Shown piece by piece: positions 1 through 6,809 of a stretch of 10,413 nucleotides of DNA; within the stretch, counting starts at the first letter, position 1, and each line of letters starts with the position of its first letter. The stretch comes from Chloroflexota bacterium (GTDB lineage: Bacteria; Chloroflexota; Anaerolineae; Anaerolineales; UBA11858), in the NCBI GenBank assembly GCA_003513015.1, contig DOTA01000358.1:1862-12274 (forward strand), read 5' to 3'. The notes beneath the pieces were generated by a model. The model worked only from the letters and a program-made list of their open reading frames with translations, was not told where the DNA came from and did not search any database. Position numbers and translations under genes: made by a program.

Positions 1-428
1 TTTTCATCCTGGGGGGCCAACTGATGGATGATCTCCGCGCAGGCACGCACAGCCGGGAGCGAAACACCGCCATCACGGGAGGCCATCACTGCCGAAGTAA
101 ACACATTTTCGGTAGCGGCAATCACCTCAGGGATCACCGCGTAGCTCTCCGGCGCGTCTAATAGGGCCGGGCCAATCGAAAGATACTCAAACCCCAAGGG
201 CAGCAGCGTAGCTTCCAGCGCCTGGGCAAATTCCACCACCGTTTCTGTGCAACAATCGGGCAATAAATGCGGGAAGGGCGGCGTGGCCAACCGCATGGTT
301 TGTACTTCGAAACCGGCATTTTCAAAAGCCGGGCGTGCCACCGCCACAAAATCGGCAATCTGGCGAATGAACGACATCTCCAGCGGCCAACCGGGATTGG
401 CGAAAAAGGTAATAGAGCGAATTTTCAT
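1..428 (-). CDS. DUF711 (UPF0210)-like protein, N-terminal part, cut by the window edge
   Basis: The minus-strand reading frame opens with ATG at 428-426 and runs without a stop off the left edge, giving 142 visible codons. The protein begins MKIRSITFFANPGWPL and continues with a segment FEVQTMRLATPPFP near residues 40-53, then IPEVIAATENVFTSAVMAS near residue 100-118. I recognise these as the N-terminal pattern of the DUF711 family, whose members are usually above 400 residues, so about two thirds is missing here. The biochemical role of the family is not established, and I infer nothing about its substrate. The start lies 6 nt after the stop of the RNA methyltransferase gene, and an AGAGG sequence overlapping the end of that gene can serve as ribosome binding site, so the two are probably co-transcribed and coupled. 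Family assignment is by recognition only. Confidence 0.72.
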   Translation of the reverse strand, partial: MKIRSITFFANPGWPLEMSFIRQIADFVAVARPAFENAGFEVQTMRLATPPFPHLLPDCCTETVVEFAQALEATLLPLGFEYLSIGPALLDAPESYAVIPEVIAATENVFTSAVMASRDGGVSLPAVRACAEIIHQLAPQDE

Positions 429-434
429 AACAGA

Positions 435-1202
435 TCAGCCTCTTTGACGCACAACTTCAAACATCAGGATGGCACCCGCGACCGCCGCATTCAGGGATTC
501 GGCATCACCCGGCATGGGGATATGGATGCGGCTGGTCGCCAGTTTTTGGGCCTGATTCCCCGCCCCTTCGGCTTCGCCGCCGATGATGATGGCCAGGGGA
601 GCCACAAAATCTGCTTGGTAATGGGGCGTACCCCCAGAAGAATCGGCCACAAAAATATTCAATCCCGTTAAGCGCGGCCCCAGGGTTTCCCAATCCATCG
701 AGAGAATCGGCAATTTAAAGTGCGCACCCATCCCGGCGCGCACCACCTTGGGAGCAAAGGCATCCACACTGCCAGATGGCAAAACCACGGCCTCCACACC
801 GGCGGCCAGAGCGGTGCGCAGCAAAGTTCCCAGGTTTCCAGGGTCACGCAACCCATCGGGAATCAGCACAAACGTGAGGGGCGCGGGCAACTCCCAATTT
901 GGGAGCGGCAAAACCACCAGGATCCCCTGGGGGGTTTGCGTATCACTAGCGGCCTGCATCACCTGAGAAGCAACAGACAAAACTTCGGCGCCACGCTGGC
1001 GATAACTATCCACAATTGGCTGCCCGCGGTCACCTAAATCATCCGTAAAAAGCACCAACTCGGGCTGCCACTGCGCAATCAAAGCTTCCTCAGCCAGGCG
1101 CACGCCTTCAATGACAAATAGACCCACATCCCGACGGGTATGCGCACTGTTTTGCAGTTTGCGAATTTGTTGAATGCGGGGGTTCTTGGGAGAGGTGAGC
1201 AT
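435..1202 (-). CDS. SpoU/TrmH-family RNA 2'-O-methyltransferase
   Basis: A 255-residue protein of the SPOUT class, which transfers methyl from S-adenosylmethionine to a ribose 2'-OH in rRNA or tRNA. The N-terminal substrate-binding part begins LTSPKNPRIQQIRKL and has a VIEGVRLAEEAL segment near residues 30-41. The knotted catalytic domain shows all three SpoU motifs: DPGNLGTLLRT at 120-130 with the conserved Asn and Arg, IIGGEAEG near 206-213, and IPMPGDAESLNAAVAGA at 228-244. I chose ATG at 1202 rather than the upstream in-frame GTG at 1253, because the homologous N-terminus starts there and the extension would be encoded by an intergenic repeat array. No clear Shine-Dalgarno sequence precedes the start. 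The overall form resembles RlmB/TsnR-like enzymes acting on 23S rRNA, but the exact target nucleotide cannot be read from the sequence. Confidence 0.92.
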   Translation of the reverse strand: MLTSPKNPRIQQIRKLQNSAHTRRDVGLFVIEGVRLAEEALIAQWQPELVLFTDDLGDRGQPIVDSYRQRGAEVLSVASQVMQAASDTQTPQGILVVLPLPNWELPAPLTFVLIPDGLRDPGNLGTLLRTALAAGVEAVVLPSGSVDAFAPKVVRAGMGAHFKLPILSMDWETLGPRLTGLNIFVADSSGGTPHYQADFVAPLAIIIGGEAEGAGNQAQKLATSRIHIPMPGDAESLNAAVAGAILMFEVVRQRG

Positions 1203-1228
1203 AAGGGGTGTTTTGGTGTCGGTTTGGG

Positions 1229-1290
1229 TGAAAACAAGTATACAAGTAGACACGTAACCAAATCTGTGTATACCTGTCTACTTTGTTTCC
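1229..1290. repeat. Inverted array of degenerate octamers between the macro-domain and RNA methyltransferase genes
   Basis: Two 24-nt arms (1229-1252 and 1267-1290) flank a 14-nt centre, and each arm is three 8-nt units. On the plus strand the right arm reads TGTATACC, TGTCTACT, TTGTTTCC. The left arm, read on the minus strand, contains TGTCTACT, TGTATACT, TGTTTTCA, so TGTCTACT occurs exactly in both orientations. By hand count the arms match at 18 of 24 positions as an inverted repeat, including a perfect 9-bp pairing of 1244-1252 with 1275-1283. It occupies most of the 91-nt spacer. Function is unknown; it could fold as an mRNA hairpin. Confidence 0.7.
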
Positions 1291-1293
1291 CTG

Positions 1294-1851
1294 CTAACCT
1301 GCATCCCAAACCTGCAAAAAGATTTCCACCGTGGATTGATCGAATAGGCTTAAGCGCACTTGCCCCAAACCGGATTCGGGGTGTACGTCAAAATATTGCG
1401 GGATGGTCTCCAAAATAATGCGGGCGGCGCGTGCTTTGGGGAAACGAAATACTCCGGTGGAAATGGCGGGCAGGGCCAGCGAGGTCAGGTTCAAGGCATC
1501 GGCAAGTTGCAGCGAACCGCGAATTGCTGCGGCCAGCTTGGCATCTTCGTCCCCTGCACCCCAGATCGGCCCCACGGCGTGGATCACATATTTACAGGGT
1601 AAATTTCCGGCGCGGGTATAGGCTGGTTGGGCGTGGCTGACCGGGCCATGCTGCTGCATCCACGCATTAGATTCTTGCTGAATTTGGGGCCCACCGCAAC
1701 GCGCAATCACACCGGCCACACCACCGCCATGCTGCAAATAACTATTGGCGGCATTAACAATCGCATCGACTGTTTCTTGGGTAAGATCACCCTGCACAAG
1801 TTGAATTGTTTGACCGGAGGGGAAAGTTTTTTGGCGCAAGACCTGGTTCAT
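1294..1851 (-). CDS. Macro-domain protein, Af1521-like ADP-ribose binding/hydrolase
   Basis: A stand-alone macro domain of 185 residues, the usual length of this family, which binds ADP-ribose and often removes it from proteins, nucleic acids or O-acetyl-ADP-ribose in the cytoplasm. Visible motifs are QGDLTQETVDAIVNAAN at 20-36 (the Asp of GD contacts adenine in known structures), the phosphate-binding loop SYLQHGGGVAGVIA at 37-50, HAVGP at 91-95 and the second loop PAISTGVFRFP at 128-138. The loop has Ala after GGGV, as in archaeal Af1521, where the MacroD/YmdB group has a catalytic Asp (GGGVDGAIH). I therefore favour an Af1521-like label over YmdB-type O-acetyl-ADP-ribose deacetylase. The gene follows prmA by 69 nt with no obvious terminator, so it may be read from the chaperone operon. 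No strong ribosome binding site is visible. Confidence 0.9.
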   Translation of the reverse strand: MNQVLRQKTFPSGQTIQLVQGDLTQETVDAIVNAANSYLQHGGGVAGVIARCGGPQIQQESNAWMQQHGPVSHAQPAYTRAGNLPCKYVIHAVGPIWGAGDEDAKLAAAIRGSLQLADALNLTSLALPAISTGVFRFPKARAARIILETIPQYFDVHPESGLGQVRLSLFDQSTVEIFLQVWDAG

Positions 1852-1920
1852 GACAAGATTTTATCATGCCCAGATGGGTAAGCACGCCCCCAAATCACTG
1901 TCCACTACCGGTTCTGTAAG

Positions 1921-2832
1921 TTATGCTGCCCGTTTTACCGCCAGCGCGACCCAATCTTCAATTTGGCGCTGCTCGATGATCTGCAAATTGTGTTCAGTGA
2001 GTTTAGCTCGCATGGCTTCAGCCTGCTCTTCCAAAATCCCAGAGAGGATCAAGCTTCCCTCGGGAAGCATGAGATCGCCCATGCCGGCATCCAATAAGCG
2101 CATGAGAATGTGGGAGAGAATGTTCGCCAAAACGAGCGAGGCTTGTCGAATGGGCAGAACCCCCGCCCTGATTTCATCCACAGAGCCGAGGGCAGCCTGA
2201 AGTTGCCCGGCAACCCCATTCATGGCTGCGTTTTCTTGCGAGGCCAGAACAGACTCGGGTTCCACATCCACACCAAAAGCGCGGGCAGCACCCAGCTTGA
2301 GGGCGGCAATCCCTAAAATCCCGGAACCACATCCAATGTCAAGAATGTCGCGCCCCTGCGGGGTGTAAGATTCCAAAAATTCCAGGCAAAGCTGGGTAGT
2401 AGGATGCGTCCCCGTGCCGAAAGCCATCCCCGGATCGATACGAATGGACAGGCGGCTTTCGTCCGGTGAATCCAACCAGGCCGGGACGATGATCAGGCGC
2501 TCCCCGATAGGTACGGGTTTGTAGTGCTGTTTCCAAGTTTCGACCCAGTTGACTTCGCCGATAATTTTGAAAGCCGGCTCGGGTAGAGGGCGAATGCGCC
2601 CCAAATACCAAAGCGATTCGAGGATGCGCTGGCGGGTTTCTTCGATTTGGGCATCCACTTCGAGATAAGCGCAGACTCGTAAATTCCCCACAGGACGCGC
2701 AACACCATAAGCGATCTGCTCCAATTCAATGCTTTCGATGACCACGCCACTGGGAGCAAAGCGGGCCAGCACTTCGGCGACGGCCTCGGCCATTTCGCCA
2801 TCAACTTCGAGGGAGACTTCGAGCCATTCCAT
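1921..2832 (-). CDS. prmA: Ribosomal protein L11 methyltransferase
   Basis: PrmA trimethylates lysines and the N-terminus of ribosomal protein L11 using S-adenosylmethionine. The 303-residue length is normal. The N-terminal substrate-recognition domain starts EWLEVSLEVDGEMAEAV; the linker and catalytic start carry GMAFGTGTHPTT at 135-146, a PrmA signature. The class I methyltransferase motif is DIGCGSGILGIAALKLGA at 165-182, followed by the acidic VDVEPESV strand end near 188-195 and the NIL motif at 237-239. The start ATG at 2832 lies 15 nt after the dnaJ stop; the upstream sequence is a run of G followed by TAAAGG, a weak ribosome binding site, so translational coupling to dnaJ is likely. 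A prmA gene after dnaJ is a known arrangement in bacteria with hrcA-grpE-dnaK-dnaJ operons. Confidence 0.96.
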   Translation of the reverse strand: MEWLEVSLEVDGEMAEAVAEVLARFAPSGVVIESIELEQIAYGVARPVGNLRVCAYLEVDAQIEETRQRILESLWYLGRIRPLPEPAFKIIGEVNWVETWKQHYKPVPIGERLIIVPAWLDSPDESRLSIRIDPGMAFGTGTHPTTQLCLEFLESYTPQGRDILDIGCGSGILGIAALKLGAARAFGVDVEPESVLASQENAAMNGVAGQLQAALGSVDEIRAGVLPIRQASLVLANILSHILMRLLDAGMGDLMLPEGSLILSGILEEQAEAMRAKLTEHNLQIIEQRQIEDWVALAVKRAA

Positions 2833-2847
2833 GTGAATCGCGCGCCT

Positions 2848-3978
2848 TTACCCCCCCAAAACATCTTTCAGGCGGTCAAAGAAACCGCGCTCTTGTGGGG
2901 AAACTTCAGTGCCCAGACTTTTGCCCAACTTATCAATTAAATCGCGCTGATCGCGGGAAAGTGTTTTGGGAATTGCCACGTTGATAATCACAAGCTGGTC
3001 GCCGCGCCCGCTGCCACGCAAATGCGGCACGCCTTTACCACGCATTTTGATGATTTGCCCCGGTTGCGTGCCAGATGGGATTTTTAACAACGAATCGCCA
3101 TCAGGTGTAGGGACCTTGACTTCATCCCCGAGGGTGGCCTGGGCAATATTGATATTCAGATCAAGCAGGATATCGTCGCCGCGGCGGCGGAAATATTTAT
3201 GCGGCACAACCTGAACCACCAGATACAGATTTCCGGGAGGGCCACCGTTAACGCCGGGTTGTCCTTCACCCGCGAGACGGATTTGTGTGCTGGTATCGAC
3301 CCCCGCAGGAATACTAACTTTTCGGCGGCGGTTTTTACGTTCCAAGCCGCGCCCAGAACATACCCGGCATGGGCTGGAAATGGTTTCGCCGCGCCCGTTG
3401 CAAGTTGGGCAAGTCGTGACCTGTACCATCGATCCGAGGATAGTTTGGCGTGATTGGCGCACTTCACCGCGCCCGCCACAGGTAGCACAACGTGCAGAGG
3501 AAGTGCCCGGCTCGGCACCCGTGCCGTGACAATGTTCACAAGATTCATCACGCGTGACTTCAATCTCTTTTTCGATCCCAAAGACGGATTCTTCGAATGT
3601 TAGACTGACACGATATTGCAGGTCAGCACCGCGGCGGGGCGCATTGGGGGACGAGCGGCGAGTTTGACCGCCAAAGCCGCCAAAGCCCAAGTTCCCAAAT
3701 AGATCCCCGAAAATATCAGAGAAATCCACGGTGTTCCAATCTGGGACGCCACCGGCTCCCTGCACACCCGCGTGACCAAAACGATCATAGGCAGCGCGCT
3801 TCTCTTCATCGGAAAGCACGGCGTAAGCTTCGTTGATTTCTTTGAATTTTTCCTCGGCATCAGGCTCTTTACTGACATCGGGGTGATATTGGCGCGCCAA
3901 CTTCCGAAATGCAGATTTGATTTCGTCAGCGGGCGCCCCTTTAGGAACACCGAGGGTCTCGTAATAATCTCGTGGCAT
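2848..3978 (-). CDS. dnaJ: Chaperone DnaJ (type I Hsp40)
   Basis: DnaJ captures unfolded clients and stimulates ATP hydrolysis by DnaK. The 376-residue protein has the complete type I layout: J domain at about 3-68 with the essential HPD at 32-34; a Gly/Phe-rich linker at about 71-104; a zinc-binding domain at 147-211 with four CxxCxGxG repeats ([32 protein letters not shown]), all eight cysteines present; and the two C-terminal beta domains carrying the client site. I chose ATG at 3978 over the upstream in-frame TTG at 3990 because [10 protein letters not shown] is the normal N-terminus and the extension lies in an intergenic repeat. No strong Shine-Dalgarno sequence precedes it. It follows dnaK by 97 nt that contain an inverted heptamer array, which may tune its expression relative to dnaK. 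Confidence 0.98.
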   Translation of the reverse strand: MPRDYYETLGVPKGAPADEIKSAFRKLARQYHPDVSKEPDAEEKFKEINEAYAVLSDEEKRAAYDRFGHAGVQGAGGVPDWNTVDFSDIFGDLFGNLGFGGFGGQTRRSSPNAPRRGADLQYRVSLTFEESVFGIEKEIEVTRDESCEHCHGTGAEPGTSSARCATCGGRGEVRQSRQTILGSMVQVTTCPTCNGRGETISSPCRVCSGRGLERKNRRRKVSIPAGVDTSTQIRLAGEGQPGVNGGPPGNLYLVVQVVPHKYFRRRGDDILLDLNINIAQATLGDEVKVPTPDGDSLLKIPSGTQPGQIIKMRGKGVPHLRGSGRGDQLVIINVAIPKTLSRDQRDLIDKLGKSLGTEVSPQERGFFDRLKDVLGG

Positions 3979-3984
3979 CGTTTG

Positions 3985-4073
3985 TCTCAAGTCTCAAGTT
4001 AGAGGTTTTAAGCTACAAGCCGAAACCATTTACGTGGCCCGGCTTGCAGCTTATCGCTTGTAACTTGTTGCTT
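3985..4073. repeat. Inverted array of degenerate heptamers between dnaK and dnaJ
   Basis: The spacer consists of two five-unit arrays with an exact 7-nt period. On the plus strand the left array (3985-4019) reads TCTCAAG twice, then TTAGAGG, TTTTAAG, CTACAAG. The right array (4039-4073) reads CCGGCTT, GCAGCTT, ATCGCTT, GTAACTT, GTTGCTT. The right units are reverse-complement versions of the left pattern (AAGNNNN). As an inverted repeat the 35-nt arms 3989-4023 and 4039-4073 match at 25 positions by hand count, and the inner 13 bp (4010-4022 with 4040-4052) pair fully if one G-U is allowed. In the dnaK-dnaJ transcript this would fold into a long imperfect hairpin without a following U tract, so I do not call it a terminator. 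A role in mRNA stability or in lowering dnaJ relative to dnaK is inference. Confidence 0.75.
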
Positions 4074-4075
4074 AA

Positions 4076-5998
4076 TCAGGCATCTTTGAAATCGCCGTCG
4101 ATCACACCGTCATCTGCGGGGCCGGGCTGATCACCTGGAGGTGGGGTGAAATCCTCCGCTCCGGGCATACCGCCGGGCATGGGGCCAGCCTGCTGATAGG
4201 CAGCCTCACCGATCTTTTGCACAACTTTGGTCAGTTCTTCGGTAACCTGTTGAATTTTTTCGGCTGAAGCATTGGGATCTTCAAGCACTTTCTTGACTTC
4301 AACGACCTTGGCGTTAACCTGATCTTTGACATCCTGAGGCACTTTGTCACCCAAATCTTCGAGGGCTTTTTCGGCCTGATAGGCCATGTTATCGGCATTG
4401 TTGCGAGCTTCAACCTGTTCTTTGCGTTTTTGATCTTCTGCGGCATGGGCTTCGGCATCCGATTTCATGCGCTGAACCTCGGTTTCGTTCAAGCCCGAAG
4501 AGGCGGTGATGGTGATGTGCTGGCTGCGGCTGGTGGCTTTATCTTGAGCAGTAACTTTGAGGATGCCATTGGCATCGATATCGAAAGTCACTTCGATTTG
4601 AGGCACACCGCGCGGCGAGGGGGGAATTCCATCTAGAATGAAGCGTCCTAGCGATTTGTTATCGACGGCCATGGGGCGCTCACCTTGCAGCACGTTGATC
4701 TCAACCTGATTTTGGTTGTGGGCTGCCGTGGAGAATACCTGGCTTTTACGAGCCGGGATGGTGGTGTTGCGCTCGATCAGGGGAGTGGCTACGCCGCCCA
4801 GGGTTTCTACCGAGAGGGTCAATGGGGTGACATCGAGCAGCAAAATATCTTTGACATCGCCGCCCAAAACACCAGCCTGAATGGCCGCACCAACAGCAAC
4901 GACTTCATCAGGGTTGACACCCTTGTGAGGTTCTTTGCCACCAAAAAATTTCTTAACAGCTTCCTGCACGGCAGGCATGCGGGTCATACCGCCCACCAAA
5001 ACCACCTCATCGATATCAGAAATCTTCAATTTGGCATCATTCAAGGCTCGTTGCACGGGGTCCAAAGAGCGCTGTACTAAATCAGCGGTCAATTGTTCCA
5101 GTTTGGCGCGTGTCAGGTTCATCACCAAGTGTTTGGGGCCAGTGGCATCGGCGGTGATGTAAGGCAAGTTGATCTCGGTCTGCCCTAAACTGGAAAGTTC
5201 GATCTTGGCCTTTTCAGCGGCTTCTTTGAGGCGCTGCAAAGCCTGACGATCCAGGCGTAGATCAATACCATTTTCTTTTTTGAATTCATCGGCTAAATAA
5301 TCAATCAAGCGCAGGTCGAAATCGTCACCGCCCAAGAAGGTATCGCCACTGGTGGAACGCACCTCGAAAACACCTTCGCCCACATCCAAAATGGAGATGT
5401 CGAAAGTGCCGCCGCCGAGGTCGTAAACGGCAATGGTTTCGTTGGCTTTTTTATCCAGTCCGTAGGCCAGTGAAGAAGCAGTCGGCTCATTGATGATGCG
5501 CAGCACTTCCAAACCGGCGATTTTGCCGGCATCTTTAGTGGCGTTACGTTGGGCATCGTTGAAGTAAGCCGGGACGGTAATCACGGCCTGGGTTACCGGC
5601 TCGCCCAAATAAGCTTCGGCATCGGCCTTAATCTTCGCCAAAATCATGGCAGAAACTTCGGGTGGAGAATATTCTTTACCCCCCAAAATAACGCGCACAT
5701 CCCCGTTGGGAGCTTTGGCAACTTTGTAAGACACCATGCTCTTGGCACGCTGAACTTCGGCATCTTCGAATTTACGGCCCATAAAGCGCTTAATGGAAGA
5801 GACCGTGTTTTCGGGATTCACAACACCCTGGTTGCGAGCGGGACGTCCGGTCAGGCGTTCACCATTTTTATTGAATGCCACCACTGAAGGCACCAAGCGC
5901 TCACCCTCCGCCGAGGGGATCACGGTTGGTTCGCCGCCTTCAATTACGGCACAGACAGAGTTTGTAGTCCCTAAATCGATTCCGATAATTTTACCCAT
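4076..5998 (-). CDS. dnaK: Chaperone DnaK (Hsp70)
   Basis: The central ATP-driven chaperone of the cytoplasm, 640 residues, the usual bacterial length. The nucleotide-binding domain has GIDLGTTNS at 6-14, the [24 protein letters not shown] block around 140-163, [12 protein letters not shown] near 195-206 and [13 protein letters not shown] in the second actin-like lobe. The hydrophobic interdomain linker lies in [22 protein letters not shown]. The beta-sandwich substrate-binding domain and helical lid follow, and the tail is a short Gly/Pro/Met-rich stretch ending in acidic [10 protein letters not shown]. The start is fixed by a strong GGAGGA ribosome binding site 9 nt upstream of ATG 5998. 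No CIRCE or promoter is visible directly before dnaK, so its transcription should come from the hrcA promoter. The 146-nt leader after grpE is made mostly of octamer repeats. The frame is intact. Confidence 0.99.
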   Translation of the reverse strand: MGKIIGIDLGTTNSVCAVIEGGEPTVIPSAEGERLVPSVVAFNKNGERLTGRPARNQGVVNPENTVSSIKRFMGRKFEDAEVQRAKSMVSYKVAKAPNGDVRVILGGKEYSPPEVSAMILAKIKADAEAYLGEPVTQAVITVPAYFNDAQRNATKDAGKIAGLEVLRIINEPTASSLAYGLDKKANETIAVYDLGGGTFDISILDVGEGVFEVRSTSGDTFLGGDDFDLRLIDYLADEFKKENGIDLRLDRQALQRLKEAAEKAKIELSSLGQTEINLPYITADATGPKHLVMNLTRAKLEQLTADLVQRSLDPVQRALNDAKLKISDIDEVVLVGGMTRMPAVQEAVKKFFGGKEPHKGVNPDEVVAVGAAIQAGVLGGDVKDILLLDVTPLTLSVETLGGVATPLIERNTTIPARKSQVFSTAAHNQNQVEINVLQGERPMAVDNKSLGRFILDGIPPSPRGVPQIEVTFDIDANGILKVTAQDKATSRSQHITITASSGLNETEVQRMKSDAEAHAAEDQKRKEQVEARNNADNMAYQAEKALEDLGDKVPQDVKDQVNAKVVEVKKVLEDPNASAEKIQQVTEELTKVVQKIGEAAYQQAGPMPGGMPGAEDFTPPPGDQPGPADDGVIDGDFKDA

Positions 5999-6021
5999 GA
6001 GTATTGTTCCTCCAACATAAT

Positions 6022-6144
6022 TAGTTGTGTAGTTTGTTAGTTAAGTAGTTTGTTTGTCCAGTAGTTGAGTAGTTTGTTAGTCCAGTAGTTGAGCAGTTGA
6101 GTATTTTTTTCTAAGCAACGATCTAGCACCTAACTACCGAACCA
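6022..6144. repeat. Octamer tandem array in the grpE-dnaK spacer (dnaK leader)
   Basis: Ten consecutive 8-nt units fill 6022-6101. Plus-strand examples are TAGTTGTG, TAGTTTGT, TAGTTAAG, TAGTTGAG, TAGTCCAG and CAGTTGAG, with a TAGTTNNG-like consensus. Inside it, 6044-6067 and 6068-6091 are adjacent 24-nt copies (three units each) that differ at one base. After a 19-nt T-rich centre (6102-6120), three more units in the same phase length (ATCTAGCA, CCTAACTA, CCGAACCA; 6121-6144) carry the reverse-complement AACTA/AACCA pattern and reach the grpE stop codon. In the dnaK mRNA the ten-unit part is almost free of G, so it should be little structured. Function unknown. Confidence 0.75.
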
Positions 6145-6807
6145 TTACGCCGCCACCCGCACCATGGCAGGCCGCAGCACGCGTTCACCCATCTTATAGC
6201 CGGCTTGCAACACTTCGATCACGATGCCACTTTCATGTTCATCACTCTCGGTTTGCACCACCGCTTCTTGGAAGTTAGGGTCAAACATCTCGCCCTCGCC
6301 TCCAATCGGCGTAATACCTTCGGCATCCAAAATGCTCATCAACTTGCGGTAGATCAACTCGAAGCCTTCAGCCCAAGCTACACCATCACCTTCAACCGGG
6401 CGATCTTTCAAGGCTCGTTGCATATCATCCGCAATCGGCAAATAACGTTTAACAACCCGGCCGACCGTTTCAAAGCGCATCAACTCACGCTCGCGCTCCT
6501 GGCGTTTACGGTAATTGGTAAATTCTGCCTGGGCACGCTGCCAACCATCGAGATATTCATTTGCTTTTGCTTCGCTGGTTTCCAGGGCAGCTTGCACCAA
6601 AGCGAGTTTTTCTTTCAGGGGAATAGAATCACCCTCGAGGTTCAATTCAGGTTCCTGAACTATCTCACCCTCTAAAACTTCATCCTGATCCTCCACGGGG
6701 AGATCCGAATCAGCTTGAGGCTGGGAGCCATTTTTGGGGGATTCTTCCACTTTCAAATTTTCCGCATCCCGAATCTCTTCGGGTTGATTCTTTTTCTTCT
6801 TGGGCAT
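6145..6807 (-). CDS. grpE: Nucleotide exchange factor GrpE
   Basis: GrpE releases ADP from DnaK and acts as a thermosensor in the chaperone cycle; it works as a dimer. The 220-residue protein has a long charged, low-complexity N-terminal tail (1-60, beginning PKKKKNQPEE) that is poorly conserved in the family, a long helical region at about 62-112 with QAEFTNYRKRQERE at 93-106 (dimerising helix with the family pattern), a second helix bundle with LPIADDMQRAL at 123-133, and the C-terminal beta wing with MFDPNFQEAVVQ at 174-185 and GYKMGERVLRPAMVRV at 203-218. It starts 2 nt after the hrcA stop, and its GGAG ribosome binding site lies in the last hrcA codons, so translation is coupled to hrcA. 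The 146-nt gap to dnaK carries a repeat array. Confidence 0.97.
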   Translation of the reverse strand: MPKKKKNQPEEIRDAENLKVEESPKNGSQPQADSDLPVEDQDEVLEGEIVQEPELNLEGDSIPLKEKLALVQAALETSEAKANEYLDGWQRAQAEFTNYRKRQERERELMRFETVGRVVKRYLPIADDMQRALKDRPVEGDGVAWAEGFELIYRKLMSILDAEGITPIGGEGEMFDPNFQEAVVQTESDEHESGIVIEVLQAGYKMGERVLRPAMVRVAA

Positions 6808-6809
6808 TT

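Noticed and set aside
1203..1253. N-terminal extension of the RNA methyltransferase to an upstream GTG
   Set aside because: The extension runs through the inverted octamer array and is not needed by the family N-terminus, which begins at ATG 1202.
1203..1290. Promoter for the RNA methyltransferase gene in the octamer array (TATACT as -10)
   Set aside because: The sequence 17 nt upstream does not resemble a -35 hexamer, and the TATACT arises from the repeat unit itself.
3200..3600. Several overlapping plus- and minus-frame open frames inside dnaJ
   Set aside because: They are antisense or alternative-frame shadows of a conserved gene; none has a recognisable domain or a ribosome binding site.
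3979..3990. DnaJ start at TTG 3990
   Set aside because: [10 protein letters not shown] after ATG 3978 is the normal DnaJ N-terminus, and the extra codons overlap the heptamer array.
4010..4052. Intrinsic terminator between dnaK and dnaJ
   Set aside because: The stem is strong, but no U tract follows on the transcribed strand and dnaJ needs read-through.
4685..5887. Plus-strand open frames opposite dnaK (for example 4685-5080 and 5549-5887)
   Set aside because: They lie wholly antisense to the highly conserved dnaK and reflect its codon usage; no domain is recognisable.
6022..6101. CRISPR array
   Set aside because: The units are 8-nt degenerate repeats with no spacers and no cas genes nearby; this is tandem low-complexity repeat DNA.
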